From contig QQUN01000035.1 of assembly GCA_008501585.1 (NCBI GenBank), forward strand, positions 1 to 64,000: a stretch of DNA of 64,000 bases, in the 5' to 3' direction. Source of the DNA: Pseudomonadota bacterium (lineage in GTDB: Bacteria; Pseudomonadota; Gammaproteobacteria; Burkholderiales; Rhodocyclaceae). A program made the translations under genes and the position numbers. Below are positions 25,979 to 35,543 of this stretch, piece by piece. Below the pieces are notes generated by a model. That model was given only the letters and a program-made list of their open reading frames with translations, ran no database searches and was not told where the DNA came from. Each line of letters opens with the position of its first letter. Position 1 is the first letter of the stretch.

Positions 25979-27488
25979 TGATTTTCGTCTCGCCGGGCAT
26001 CTGGCGGTAGGCCTTGCCTGCCTGCTCAGTGCAAGCGCCTGGGCGCAGTCGGTTGTGCAGGTCGTCCCCAGCGTCAGCACGCGGATGACCTTTACCGACA
26101 ACGTCGATGCGTCGGCTGATGGGGAGAGCGACTGGCTGTTCGAGGTGTCGCCGGCGATCAGCGTGCGACGGACGTCCGGACGCATCAACGGAAATCTGGA
26201 TGCGTCGCTGCGAAACGTCGTCTATGCCAATTCCGACGACCTCAACACCACCTTCCTCGCGCTGCGTGGCCGTGGGGAAGTCGAAGCCATCGAGCGCTTG
26301 CTGTTTGTGGATGTGGGCGCGTCGATCAGCCGGAACAACCAGTCGCTGTTCAGTGGCCGTTCGGGCGATGACCCCTTGAATACCAATGAAGACAACGAGG
26401 TGCGTTCGTTCAACCTCGGCCCCCGGCTGGAGTTCGCTTTCGGCAAATCCGCCACGGGGCGTCTGAATTACAAGAATCAATGGCTCAGTGGCGGCGGCAG
26501 TGCGCTGAGCAACCGCCGCACGGAAACGCTTGCCGGCGCATTGCAGGACGGCGAGGCCTTTGGCCCGCTGGGGTGGTCGGTGTCGTATGACAAGGTCGAC
26601 TCCCACTATGACGATAGCGATTCCAAGGCCTCGCGCGAGAACGGGCGTGTGGGCCTGAGTTATACCGTGACGCCGCAAGTGATCCTGCGGGCTTCCGTCG
26701 GGCGTGAGTCCAACAACTACAATGCCGGCCGCACCGAGGACGGGAGCACCCATGGTGTGGGTTTCGACTGGTTTCCGACCAGCCGTACTTCGGTAACCGC
26801 CTTTACCGAAAAGCGTTTGTTCGGTCGTGGCTACGATGTGCAGGTGGCGCACCGCGGCCAGCGCAGCAGCTGGCGACTGAGTTATGTGCGCGATTACACC
26901 TCGTCCGAGGAGTTGGTGTCGGAGTCGCTTGAGGATTACGCGTACCGCTTGTACTACGATGGTCTTTCGGGTTCGGGATTAACCGACGTCCAGCGTGATG
27001 TGGTCGCGCGTCAGCTTGCGCGGGGCTATGTCTCCGCAACAGCCGGCTCAGGGCAGCAGGTTGGCTTCATCACCAACGCCCAGTACGTGAGCCGCAACCT
27101 GCGGGGCGATTTCACCTTGTCGGGCGTACGCAATACGCTGACCTTTTCGGTGTATCGCACCGAGCGCAGCCGTGTTGCCCAGGATCTGATCGTTTCGGCG
27201 ACCGACGATTTCTTCAACCTCGACCAGATCCGTGACAAGGGGATGATCATTTCCTTGAATCACAAACTGTCGGGTTTTTCGACGCTGACCGCCGCTGTGG
27301 CGCGCAACAACGTGCAAGGCTCCGGGCCCGTCGCGCAGGACAGCAAGCGCACCAGCCTGAGCCTCGGCGTGGCGCACCAGCTCGGGCCGAAGTCGACGGG
27401 CGGACTCATCTATCGCCACCAGAAATCCGACGGTTCGACGTCCTACACCGAAAACACGCTGACAGCGACGCTGGGCGTACGGTTCTGA
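25962..27488 (+). CDS. XrtA/PEP-CTERM system-associated outer-membrane beta-barrel protein
   Basis: The 508-residue precursor has a signal peptide ending LLSASAWAQS and a beta-rich body with many aromatic alternating strands and a terminal aromatic residue (TLGVRF), as in large outer-membrane barrels. It fits TIGR03016, always found in this gene neighbourhood, and may be the outer-membrane secretion channel for the polymer. The ATG at 25962 overlaps the kinase gene by 17 bases and begins the signal peptide; an open frame further upstream lies inside the kinase. Function is inferred from conserved context only. Confidence 0.85.
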   Translation: MTKRHDDFRLAGHLAVGLACLLSASAWAQSVVQVVPSVSTRMTFTDNVDASADGESDWLFEVSPAISVRRTSGRINGNLDASLRNVVYANSDDLNTTFLALRGRGEVEAIERLLFVDVGASISRNNQSLFSGRSGDDPLNTNEDNEVRSFNLGPRLEFAFGKSATGRLNYKNQWLSGGGSALSNRRTETLAGALQDGEAFGPLGWSVSYDKVDSHYDDSDSKASRENGRVGLSYTVTPQVILRASVGRESNNYNAGRTEDGSTHGVGFDWFPTSRTSVTAFTEKRLFGRGYDVQVAHRGQRSSWRLSYVRDYTSSEELVSESLEDYAYRLYYDGLSGSGLTDVQRDVVARQLARGYVSATAGSGQQVGFITNAQYVSRNLRGDFTLSGVRNTLTFSVYRTERSRVAQDLIVSATDDFFNLDQIRDKGMIISLNHKLSGFSTLTAAVARNNVQGSGPVAQDSKRTSLSLGVAHQLGPKSTGGLIYRHQKSDGSTSYTENTLTATLGVRF

Positions 27489-27491
27489 TCC

Positions 27492-28574
27492 ATGTATGAA
27501 AACTTTTACCGGCTGACCGGCAAGCCCTTTCAGCTCAACCCCGATCCCGCCTTCTTCTTCGGCAGTCGCGGCCATCGCCGTGCCATGGCGTATCTCGAGT
27601 ACGGCCTGCACCAGAACGAGGGCTTCATCGTCATTACTGGGGAGATCGGTGCCGGCAAGACCACGCTGGTGCGCAATCTGCTTCAGAAGCTCGATCCGGC
27701 CAAGGTCGTCGCGGCGCAACTGGTGAGCACCCAGATCGACGCCAACGACATTCTGCAACTGGTGGCGGCGGCCTTCGGTGTGCCGAGCAAGGGGCTCGAC
27801 AAGGCCGGCCTGCTGCTGGCCATTGAAACCTTTCTGGTGTCGGTGACGGCCGCGGGCAAGCGTGCGCTGCTGGTCGTCGACGAAGCCCAGAACCTCACCC
27901 CGAAGGCGGTCGAGGAGCTGCGCATGCTGTCGAATTTTCAGCTCGAAGAGCACGCGCTGCTGCAAAGCTTCCTGGTCGGGCAGCCCGAGTTCCGCGACAT
28001 CATGCAAAGCCCGGAGATGCAGCAACTGCGTCAGCGGGTGATCGCCTCCTACCACCTCGGTCCGCTCGACATGGAAGAGACGCGCTCCTATGTCGAGCAC
28101 CGGCTCAAGCATGTTGGGTGGAAGAACGACCCGCATTTCGACGATGCCATCTTCCCCTCGATCTTCCGTGCCTCGGGCGGGGTCCCGCGGCGGATCAACA
28201 CCCTGTGCGATCGCCTGATGCTGGCCGGCTTCCTCGGCGAGAAGCGCTCGCTGGGCGAGACGGAAGTTGATGAAGTGCTGGCCGAGATGAAGGAAGAGCA
28301 ACGCAGCGGGCGCGGTAGCGGGGCGGCGCGTCTGGCACCGCTGGCATCGGCGAACGCCAGTGCGGGTCCGGTTGCGCCCCTCGACCTGGGCAAGCTGAAG
28401 ATCGATCCAGCGGTGGCACAACAGTTTGCCCAGCTGTCGGCGGGGTTTGACGCGGCACGCATCGAGGCCCGCCTGACCCAGCTGGAGCAGGCGGTGTCCT
28501 CCACGCTGGCACTGATGAACCAGATCGTGGCCGCGCAGATGGCCGATGAGGACAAGGACGAGGCCGCCAAATGA
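27492..28574 (+). CDS. XrtA/PEP-CTERM system-associated ATPase (ExeA-like AAA)
   Basis: A 360-residue AAA ATPase of the ExeA/GspA-like group, matching TIGR03015. Walker A is GEIGAGKTT (residues 50-58) and Walker B is LLVVDEAQNLT, with the sensor region in ASGGVPRRINTLCDRLMLAGF. The last 90 residues form a variable Ala-rich, partly helical tail. There is no signal peptide or obvious membrane helix. Its place between the beta-barrel gene and wecB is the usual one; the role (assembly of the export machine or regulation) is not established. It overlaps wecB by four bases (ATGA). Confidence 0.9.
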   Translation: MYENFYRLTGKPFQLNPDPAFFFGSRGHRRAMAYLEYGLHQNEGFIVITGEIGAGKTTLVRNLLQKLDPAKVVAAQLVSTQIDANDILQLVAAAFGVPSKGLDKAGLLLAIETFLVSVTAAGKRALLVVDEAQNLTPKAVEELRMLSNFQLEEHALLQSFLVGQPEFRDIMQSPEMQQLRQRVIASYHLGPLDMEETRSYVEHRLKHVGWKNDPHFDDAIFPSIFRASGGVPRRINTLCDRLMLAGFLGEKRSLGETEVDEVLAEMKEEQRSGRGSGAARLAPLASANASAGPVAPLDLGKLKIDPAVAQQFAQLSAGFDAARIEARLTQLEQAVSSTLALMNQIVAAQMADEDKDEAAK

Positions 28575-29719
28575 GTGCGCCCGTCATCTGCGTCGTGGGT
28601 GCTCGGCCCAATTACATGAAGATGGCGCCCATCATGCGCGCGTTCGCGGCGCATACGCCGGCAATCCCGACGCTGTTGGTCCACACCGGCCAGCACTACG
28701 ACGCGGCGATGAACGACCGCTTGTTTACCGATCTCGAACTGCCGCGGGCCGACATCAACCTGGAGGTGGGTTCCGGCTCCCATGCGGTTCAGACGGCCGA
28801 GGTGATGAAGCGTTTCGAGCCCGTGATCGACGCGCATGGTGCGCGGGCCGTGCTGGTGGTGGGCGATGTGAACTCGACCCTGGCCTGCGCCTTGGTGGCG
28901 GCCAAGCGTCATGTGCCGGTGATCCATGTCGAAGCGGGGCTGCGCAGCGGTGACCGGCGCATGCCGGAAGAAGTTAACCGGGTGCTGACCGACCAGATCT
29001 CCGACCTGCTCTACACCACCGAGCGATCGGCCCACGCCAATCTGGCGCGCGAAGGCATCGACGGCGAACGGGCGGTGTTCGTCGGCAATGTCATGATCGA
29101 CACCCTGATGGCCAACCGCCACAAGGCCGTCGCACCCGAAGTGCTGCTGGCGGACGCCGGGCTCGACCCGCAGCGGATTGCCGGCGGTTTCGGTGTCGTG
29201 ACGCTGCACCGCCCGTCAAACGTGGATGATCCGGCCATGTTGCGCCGGCTGATCGAAACCCTGCACGCGGTCAGCCAGAAGTTGCCGCTGGTCTTCGCGC
29301 TGCACCCCCGGACCCGCAAGAACATCGATACCCACGGGTTGTCTGCGCTGCTTGAAGCGCCGGGTTTTCTTGTGCTGCCGCCGCAAGGCTATCTCGAAAT
29401 GCTTGGCTTGATGTCCAACGCCCGGGTGGTGCTGACCGATTCCGGCGGCATCCAGGAAGAGACCACGGCGCTTGGCGTGCCCTGCCTCACCATGCGTGAC
29501 AGCACCGAGCGGCCGATCACCGTGGCCGAAGGGACCAACACCATCGTCGCAGGCGATGCCAAGGCGATCATCGACGGTGTCAATGCCATCCTCGCGGGCG
29601 GCGGCAAGGGCGGGCGCATCCCCGAGGGCTGGGACGGCCGTGCCGCCGAGCGAATCGCGGCCCACCTGTCGGCGTGGTTCCTGGCGCACGAGCGGGTGCC
29701 GGCAGGTGCGCTGGCATGA
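28571..29719 (+). CDS. wecB: UDP-N-acetylglucosamine 2-epimerase, non-hydrolysing
   Basis: This enzyme interconverts UDP-GlcNAc and UDP-ManNAc, supplying an amino sugar for the polymer. The 382-residue protein shows the family signatures VVGARPNYMKMAPIM at the N-terminus, THTGQHYD written as LVHTGQHYDAAM, VHVEAGLRSGDRRMPEEVNR, VTLHRPSNVD and LTDSGGIQEETTALGVPCLTMR. Its presence indicates a ManNAc-type residue (or uronic derivative, though no dehydrogenase is adjacent) in the polysaccharide. Overlaps both neighbours by four bases. Confidence 0.95.
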   Translation: MSAPVICVVGARPNYMKMAPIMRAFAAHTPAIPTLLVHTGQHYDAAMNDRLFTDLELPRADINLEVGSGSHAVQTAEVMKRFEPVIDAHGARAVLVVGDVNSTLACALVAAKRHVPVIHVEAGLRSGDRRMPEEVNRVLTDQISDLLYTTERSAHANLAREGIDGERAVFVGNVMIDTLMANRHKAVAPEVLLADAGLDPQRIAGGFGVVTLHRPSNVDDPAMLRRLIETLHAVSQKLPLVFALHPRTRKNIDTHGLSALLEAPGFLVLPPQGYLEMLGLMSNARVVLTDSGGIQEETTALGVPCLTMRDSTERPITVAEGTNTIVAGDAKAIIDGVNAILAGGGKGGRIPEGWDGRAAERIAAHLSAWFLAHERVPAGALA

Positions 29720-30549
29720 GCATCGTCAACGCCCTGACGATCGACGTGGAAGACTACTTCCAGGTCTCGGCGCTGGCGCCGCATTTTCCGCGTCGGCAGT
29801 GGGACACCGTGCCGTGCCGTGTCGAGCGCAATGTGGACCTGATCCTCTCGCTGCTGCACGAGTATGGTGCCAAGGGCACGTTTTTCACGCTGGGCTGGAT
29901 TGCCGAGCGCTATCCGCATCTGGTGCGCCTGATCGCCATGGAAGGGCATGAAGTGGCCAGCCACGGCTATGCCCACCAGCGCGCCAGCGACCAGACCCCC
30001 GAGGCCTTCGGGGCTGACATCCGGCTGGCCAAGACGGTGCTCGAAGATATTGCCGGTGTCGAGGTGAAGGGTTATCGCGCCCCCAGCTTTTCGATCGGCG
30101 CGGGCAATCCGTGGGCGCACGATTGCATCGCCGAGGCCGGCTATGCCTACAGCTCGAGCGTGTATCCGGTCAAGCACGACCACTACGGCATGCCCGATGC
30201 GCCGCGCTTTCCCTACCGGCTCGACAATGGCCTGATCGAGATGCCGATCACCACCGTGCGCTACCTCGGCCGCAACCTGCCGGCCGGTGGCGGTGGCTAT
30301 TTCCGCCTGCTGCCGTACTCGGCATCGCGCTGGTTGATCCGCCGGGTCAACGATGAAGAGCGCCGCTCGGCCATGTTCTACTTCCACCCGTGGGAAGTGG
30401 ATCCGGATCAGCCGGTGGTCCAGGGAACGACCTTCAAGACCCGCTTTCGCCATTACGTCAATTTGTCACGCACCGAGGGCAGGCTGCGTCAGTTGATGTC
30501 TGATTTTGCCTGGGGGCGGATGGACGAGGTGTTCCTCGCCACGGCGTAG
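29716..30549 (+). CDS. XrtA-system polysaccharide deacetylase (NodB domain plus DUF3473)
   Basis: A 277-residue carbohydrate esterase family 4 protein likely to remove N-acetyl groups from the polymer or its precursor. Metal-binding and catalytic motifs are TIDVEDYFQV near residue 10, SHGYAHQ for the two histidines, and YRAPSFS; the C-terminal half carries the DUF3473 extension (FYFHPWEVDPDQP). It matches TIGR03006. There is no signal peptide, so action on a lipid-linked precursor on the cytoplasmic side is possible. The ATG overlaps the wecB stop (ATGA). Confidence 0.92.
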   Translation: MSIVNALTIDVEDYFQVSALAPHFPRRQWDTVPCRVERNVDLILSLLHEYGAKGTFFTLGWIAERYPHLVRLIAMEGHEVASHGYAHQRASDQTPEAFGADIRLAKTVLEDIAGVEVKGYRAPSFSIGAGNPWAHDCIAEAGYAYSSSVYPVKHDHYGMPDAPRFPYRLDNGLIEMPITTVRYLGRNLPAGGGGYFRLLPYSASRWLIRRVNDEERRSAMFYFHPWEVDPDQPVVQGTTFKTRFRHYVNLSRTEGRLRQLMSDFAWGRMDEVFLATA

Positions 30550-30566
30550 CACCCCAACGGAATGTC

Positions 30567-31604
30567 ATGCCACACGCCGATCTGAGCCTGCACCACCTGA
30601 CTGAGAGCGATCACCCGGAATGGGACGCCTTCGTTGCCGACTGTCCGGACGCCACGTTTTTCCACCGCGCGGCCTGGCAGGGCTTGATGGAGACGGTATT
30701 CGGCCATCGCACCCATTTTCTGTATGCCCGCCGTGCCGGCCGGATCGTGGCCGTGCTGCCGCTGGCCGAGGTGCACAGCCGCTTGTTCGGGCATGCGCTG
30801 ACCTCGCTGCCTTTTTGCGTCTATGGCGGCATCGCCGGCGACCCGGCGGCCGTGCCGCTGCTCGAGGCCGAGGCGGAGCGCATCGCGTTGGCCCGTGGCG
30901 TTCAGCATCTTGAATATCGCAATCTGAGCCCGCGCCACACCGACTGGCCGCGCCAGGACCTCTACGTGACCTTCCGCAAGGCCATCGATCCTGATGTGGA
31001 GGCCAACCTGGCCGCCATCCCGCGCAAACAGCGGGCGATGGTGCGCAAGGGCATCAAGAACGGCCTGCTCAGCCAGATCGACCCGGATGTCGAGCGCTTC
31101 TTTGCGCTCTATGCGGACAACGTGCGGCGCCACGGCACCCCGGCGCTGCCCAAGCGGTTCTTTGCCGCGTTGATGAGCGCCTTTGGCGAACAGTGCCAGG
31201 TCATGACGGTGACCGGTCCGGACGGCCAGCTGCTGTCGAGTGTGCTCAGCTTTTATTTCCGCGACGAAGTGCTGCCTTACTATGCCGGCGACGCGGTGGC
31301 GGCACGCGCCCTGGCCGCCAATGATTTCAAGTACTGGGCCTTGATGCAGCACGCCTGCGAGCGCGGTGTGCGCCTGTTCGACTATGGCCGCAGCAAGATT
31401 GGCACCGGGCCCTACAGTTTCAAGAAAAACTGGGGCTTCGAGCCGCAGCCGCTGTCGTATGAGTACCGGCTGTACAAGCGCGACGCCGTGCCCCAGAACA
31501 ACCCCATGAATCCCAAGTACCGGGCCTTCATCGCGATGTGGAAGCGCCTGCCGTTGCCGGTGGCCAATGCGCTGGGCCCGTATATCGTGCGCAATCTGGG
31601 GTAA
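30567..31604 (+). CDS. FemAB-family XrtA/PEP-CTERM system-associated protein
   Basis: The 345-residue protein has the tandem GNAT fold of FemAB aminoacyltransferases, which use aminoacyl-tRNA to add amino acids to acceptors. Typical strings are ATFFHRAAWQGLMETVFGH, RKQRAMVRKGIKNG, and FDYGRSKIGTGPYSFKKNWG near the end. It matches TIGR03019, a constant part of XrtA loci. A role in attaching an amino acid to the polysaccharide or its lipid carrier is inferred from the fold. No transmembrane helix. Confidence 0.88.
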   Translation: MPHADLSLHHLTESDHPEWDAFVADCPDATFFHRAAWQGLMETVFGHRTHFLYARRAGRIVAVLPLAEVHSRLFGHALTSLPFCVYGGIAGDPAAVPLLEAEAERIALARGVQHLEYRNLSPRHTDWPRQDLYVTFRKAIDPDVEANLAAIPRKQRAMVRKGIKNGLLSQIDPDVERFFALYADNVRRHGTPALPKRFFAALMSAFGEQCQVMTVTGPDGQLLSSVLSFYFRDEVLPYYAGDAVAARALAANDFKYWALMQHACERGVRLFDYGRSKIGTGPYSFKKNWGFEPQPLSYEYRLYKRDAVPQNNPMNPKYRAFIAMWKRLPLPVANALGPYIVRNLG

Positions 31605-31606
31605 GC

Positions 31607-32827
31607 ATGGACAAGCCGCCGCTGCTCTACCTCGTGCATCGCATTCCGTATCCGCCCAACAAGGGCGACAAGTTGCGGTCGTTTCACATCCTGCGCCATC
31701 TGGCTGCGCACTATCGGGTCTTTCTGGCGACCTTTGTCGATCATCCGGACGATCTGCGCCATGTGCAGGCGCTCGATCAATGGTGTGCCGGCGTGCATGC
31801 CGTGCGCCTGAACCCGACGCTTGGCCGGATGCGCAGCTTGCGAGGGCTGCTGACCGGTGAGGCGCTCAGCGTGCCCTACTACCGGAACAGCGGCATGGCC
31901 GACTGGGTGGGCGAGATGGTCCGCAGCGAGCATATCCGCCAGGCGGTGGTGTTTTCCGGGCCGATGGCGCAATACCTCGAGGGCTTGCCGCTGGCACGCA
32001 CGGTGATTGATTTTTGCGATGTGGACTCCGCCAAGTGGACCCAGTACGCGGCCTCCCGGCGCGGCCCCATGGCCTGGCTGTATCGCCGCGAGGGGCGTCT
32101 GCTGGGGCGCTACGAGCGCCAGTGGGCGCGCCGGGCGGATGTGTCGAGTTTCGTGACGCGGGCCGAGGCCGACCTGTTCCTGGCCGAAGCGCCGCAACTG
32201 GCGGATCGGGTGCTGGCGATCGAGAATGGGGTCGATTCCGAGGTGTTCTCCCCCGCCCATGGCGGCGAGCGGCCGTATCGCGGTGGGCAGCCCAATATCG
32301 TCTTTGCCGGGGCCATGGACTACTGGCCGAATGTCGATGCGGCGACCTGGTTTGCGCGGGAAGTGATGCCGCGGGTGTGGGTCGAGATGCCCGAGGCCTG
32401 CTTCACCATCGTGGGCATGAATCCCACCCCGGCGGTGCGTGCGCTGGCGGCGCCAGGCCGTGTCGTGGTGACCGGGACGGTGCCCGACGTTCGGCCGTAT
32501 GTCCATCACGCCGACGTGGTGGTGGCGCCACTGCGCGTGGCGCGCGGCATCCAGAACAAGGTGCTCGAGGCGATGTCGATGGGGCGCCCCGTGGTGGTGT
32601 CCTCGGCGTCGGCAGCGGGCTTGCGCGGACAGGCCGGTACCAGTCACGAAGTGGCCGACGCCCCGGACGACTATGTCGCCGCGATCCGCCGCTGCCTGGC
32701 ACCCCAGGCGGCGCAGGCGATGGGGCAGGCGGCACGCCAGACGGTGCTTGAGCACTACGCCTGGGATGCGCATCTGCAGGCGATCCCGAAGGCGTTGTCG
32801 GCATCGGTGTCGGCGGTGACGGCATGA
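31607..32827 (+). CDS. XrtA-system glycosyltransferase, TIGR03087 type (GT4)
   Basis: A 406-residue GT-B glycosyltransferase. The N-terminal motif YLVHRIPYPPNKGDKLRSFH marks the XrtA-associated TIGR03087 subgroup; the C-terminal nucleotide-sugar domain shows NIVFAGAMDYWPNVDAATWF and the ALRVARGIQNKVLEAMSMGRP retaining-enzyme motif. The start is the ATG two bases after the FemAB stop; an open frame upstream lies inside that gene. It overlaps xrtA by four bases. Donor sugar and linkage cannot be read. Confidence 0.92.
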   Translation: MDKPPLLYLVHRIPYPPNKGDKLRSFHILRHLAAHYRVFLATFVDHPDDLRHVQALDQWCAGVHAVRLNPTLGRMRSLRGLLTGEALSVPYYRNSGMADWVGEMVRSEHIRQAVVFSGPMAQYLEGLPLARTVIDFCDVDSAKWTQYAASRRGPMAWLYRREGRLLGRYERQWARRADVSSFVTRAEADLFLAEAPQLADRVLAIENGVDSEVFSPAHGGERPYRGGQPNIVFAGAMDYWPNVDAATWFAREVMPRVWVEMPEACFTIVGMNPTPAVRALAAPGRVVVTGTVPDVRPYVHHADVVVAPLRVARGIQNKVLEAMSMGRPVVVSSASAAGLRGQAGTSHEVADAPDDYVAAIRRCLAPQAAQAMGQAARQTVLEHYAWDAHLQAIPKALSASVSAVTA

Positions 32828-34356
32828 GCGCCGTGCCCCGCCGGTTCGACCTCGACGCCGGCCGCGGCGGCATGTGGCCCGTGGCCGTGACCATGCTGGC
32901 GGTATGTCTGGTCTGGGCGGCAGCCTACGCGGGCACGATTGGCGACATGGTTGCCATCTGGTCCCGCTCGGACACTTTCGCACACGGCTTTGTCGTGCTG
33001 CCCATCTCCATCTATCTCATCTGGTTGCAGCGGGCCAGCCTCGCGGGGCACCGTCCGCAACCCGCAGCGACAGTCCTGCTCCTGCTGGTGCCCGCGGTTG
33101 GAGCCTGGCTGATCGGTTCGCTGACCAGCGTCGCGGCCCTGGAGCACCTCGCCGCGGTGACGGTGCTGGTGCTGGCCCTGTGGTGTGTGCTTGGCCATGC
33201 ATTGTTCCGCGAGTTGGCGTTTCCGCTGTGTTTCCTGATGTTCATGGCGCCGGTTGGCGAGTTCATGGTGCCGGTGCTGATGCATTACACCGCCGAGTTT
33301 ACGGTGGCTGCGGTACGTGCGTCGGGCGTGCCGGTGTATCAGGAAGGGCTGCAATTCGTGTTGCCCAATGGTCGCTGGTCGGTCGTCGAGGCCTGCAGCG
33401 GCATCCGTTACCTGATCGCCTCATTCATGGTCGGGACGCTCTACGCCTATCTCAACTACCAAAGCTTGCGCAAACGGTTGTGGTTTGCCTTGGTGGCCCT
33501 GCTCATTCCCATCGTGGCCAACTGGATGCGGGCCTATTTCATCGTCATGTTGGGCTATCTGAGCGACAACGCGCTGGCGGCAGGAGTGGATCACCTCATC
33601 TATGGCTGGGTGTTTTTCGGGGTGGTGATCCTGGCCATGTTCTGGGTGGGCAATCGCTGGCGTGATCCCGAGCCGGACGGTGCCATGGTCTTGCCGGTGA
33701 CGGCAATGTGGCCCGCGCGGCGGGCGATCGGGGGGATGCTGGTCGTTGCCGTGGTGCTGGTTGGTGGCCCGATGCTGGCGGGGGCCGTGGCGCCGGCGGC
33801 ACGGCAGGTGGCCGTCAGCCTGCCGGCCCTGGCCGCCGAGGCGCCCTGGCAACGTCTGGAGGCCGAGGCCATCGAGTTCCGGCCTGCGTTTGCCGGCTTC
33901 CGTGCCGAGCGTACCGACCGCTTTGCCGGTCCGGCGGGTGAGGTCGGGGTGTATCAGGCGTTTTACGCCGAACAGGTCGCCGGCCATGAAATGCTCAGTT
34001 CCGACAACCAGATCGTGTCGGGCGAAAAATCGCCCTGGCATGTCGTCGCATCGGCGCAGGAGGATAGCCCGCTCGGTGTTGTGCGCTACGAGCGGCTCAA
34101 TGGCCCTGGCGGGCCGATCCATGTCTGGCGTTGGTACCAGATTGGCGATGAGGTGCTGACGAACCGGATTCTTGCCAAGCTCCAGTTGTCGTGGGGGCGG
34201 CTGACCGGCGCGGGTGACAGCAGTGCGCATATCGTGCTCATGGTCTTCGATGACACGGTCGAATCGGCTCGTGACCGGGCATTTGCCTTCATGGCCGCGC
34301 ATCGCTCTGCGCTGGCCGCACAGATTGCAGCGGCCTCCGCGGAGGCCGGGCGATGA
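32824..34356 (+). CDS. xrtA: Exosortase A fused to EpsI domain
   Basis: Exosortase A is a membrane cysteine transpeptidase-like enzyme thought to cleave the PEP-CTERM sorting tag of secreted proteins and link them to the envelope. The 510-residue protein has about eight membrane helices in residues 17-280; the catalytic triad is intact: Cys191 (EACSGIRYL), Arg236 (NWMRAYFIV) and His257 (DHLIYGW). From about residue 310 a periplasmic EpsI domain follows (VGVYQAFYAEQVAGHEMLS; HVWRWYQIGDEV), the common XrtA-EpsI fusion. Overlaps both neighbours by four bases. No PEP-CTERM substrate gene is in the window. Confidence 0.95.
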   Translation: MSAVPRRFDLDAGRGGMWPVAVTMLAVCLVWAAAYAGTIGDMVAIWSRSDTFAHGFVVLPISIYLIWLQRASLAGHRPQPAATVLLLLVPAVGAWLIGSLTSVAALEHLAAVTVLVLALWCVLGHALFRELAFPLCFLMFMAPVGEFMVPVLMHYTAEFTVAAVRASGVPVYQEGLQFVLPNGRWSVVEACSGIRYLIASFMVGTLYAYLNYQSLRKRLWFALVALLIPIVANWMRAYFIVMLGYLSDNALAAGVDHLIYGWVFFGVVILAMFWVGNRWRDPEPDGAMVLPVTAMWPARRAIGGMLVVAVVLVGGPMLAGAVAPAARQVAVSLPALAAEAPWQRLEAEAIEFRPAFAGFRAERTDRFAGPAGEVGVYQAFYAEQVAGHEMLSSDNQIVSGEKSPWHVVASAQEDSPLGVVRYERLNGPGGPIHVWRWYQIGDEVLTNRILAKLQLSWGRLTGAGDSSAHIVLMVFDDTVESARDRAFAFMAAHRSALAAQIAAASAEAGR

Positions 34357-35522
34357 GTGAGATGCGTGCGCCGCTGGTGGCGCATATCGTCTACAGTTTT
34401 CGGATCGGCGGGCTGGAAAACGGGGTGGTCAACCTCATTAATGCGATGCCCGCCTCACGTTATCGGCATGTGGTGATCGCCCTGACCGATTGCGACCCCG
34501 ATTTTTCGGCCCGCGTACGGCGGCAGGACGTGGACTTCATCTCGCTCAGGCTCCCGCCGGGGCACGGCGTGCGCCATTATCTGACGCTCTACCGGCTGCT
34601 GCGGCGCCTTCGGCCAGACATTGTCCACACGCGCAATCTGGCTGCGCTGGAAATGGTGGTGCCGGCCTGGGCGGCCCGTGTGCCGGTCAGGATTCACGGC
34701 GAGCATGGCTGGGACAGCAGCGATCCGGGGGGCCGATCACGCAAATATCGGCTGCTGCGGCGCCTCTACGCGCCGTTCGTGACGCATTACATAGCCTTGT
34801 CGGTACAGCTTTCGTCATATTTGACCCGCGCCGTAGGTGTCTCGTCGGCCCGCGTGACCCGCATCTGCAATGGTGTGGATGCCCAGCGTTTCGTGCCGGC
34901 TGGCCGGCGCGCGGTGGCCCCGGAGGGCTTCGCGAATGACAACTGCGTGGTGTTCGGTACCGTGGGGCGGCTGCAGACGGTGAAGGATCAGGTCACGCTG
35001 GTGCGCGCATTCGGGCGCTGGCTGGCCGGCGATGCGCTCGCCAGGCAGTACGCCCGCCTGGTCATCGTGGGTGACGGGCCGCAGCGGGCCGAGGTCGAGG
35101 CGGCGATCGCAGCGGCTGATGTTGCCGGGCGGGTGTGGCTGGCCGGGGCGCGGGAGGATGTACCGCAGTTGCTGCAAGGGCTGGATGTATTCGTGCTGCC
35201 GTCGAAGGCAGAGGGCATCTCGAACACGCTGCTCGAGGCGATGGCGTCGGGGTTGCCGGTGATTGCCACTGATGTGGGCGGCAACAGCGAGCTGGTGGTG
35301 CCCGACTCGACCGGTTGCCTGGTGCCGGCTGAGGATCCCGCAGCCATGGCCGAGGCCATGCAGGCCGTGTTTCATGATCCCGAGCGGCGCCGGGCACAGC
35401 GCGTGGCAGCGCGGCGGCGCGTCGAAGCGGAGTTCAGCCTCGACGCCATGGTGGATCGGTATATGGCGGTCTATGACAGAATGTTGGTGCGCGCCGGCCA
35501 GGCGGTGGCCGCGGCGGGCTGA
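34353..35522 (+). CDS. XrtA-system glycosyltransferase, TIGR03088 type (GT4)
   Basis: A 389-residue GT-B retaining glycosyltransferase. The opening HIVYSFRIGGLENGVVNLIN and the donor-site run FVLPSKAEGISNTLLEAMAS identify the XrtA-associated TIGR03088 subgroup. It overlaps xrtA by four bases and is followed after 21 bases by the amidotransferase. Predicted to add a sugar to the lipid-linked repeat unit at the cytoplasmic face; the specificity is unknown. Confidence 0.92.
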   Translation: MSEMRAPLVAHIVYSFRIGGLENGVVNLINAMPASRYRHVVIALTDCDPDFSARVRRQDVDFISLRLPPGHGVRHYLTLYRLLRRLRPDIVHTRNLAALEMVVPAWAARVPVRIHGEHGWDSSDPGGRSRKYRLLRRLYAPFVTHYIALSVQLSSYLTRAVGVSSARVTRICNGVDAQRFVPAGRRAVAPEGFANDNCVVFGTVGRLQTVKDQVTLVRAFGRWLAGDALARQYARLVIVGDGPQRAEVEAAIAAADVAGRVWLAGAREDVPQLLQGLDVFVLPSKAEGISNTLLEAMASGLPVIATDVGGNSELVVPDSTGCLVPAEDPAAMAEAMQAVFHDPERRRAQRVAARRRVEAEFSLDAMVDRYMAVYDRMLVRAGQAVAAAG

Positions 35523-35543
35523 CAACGCAACGGAAGCGATTTT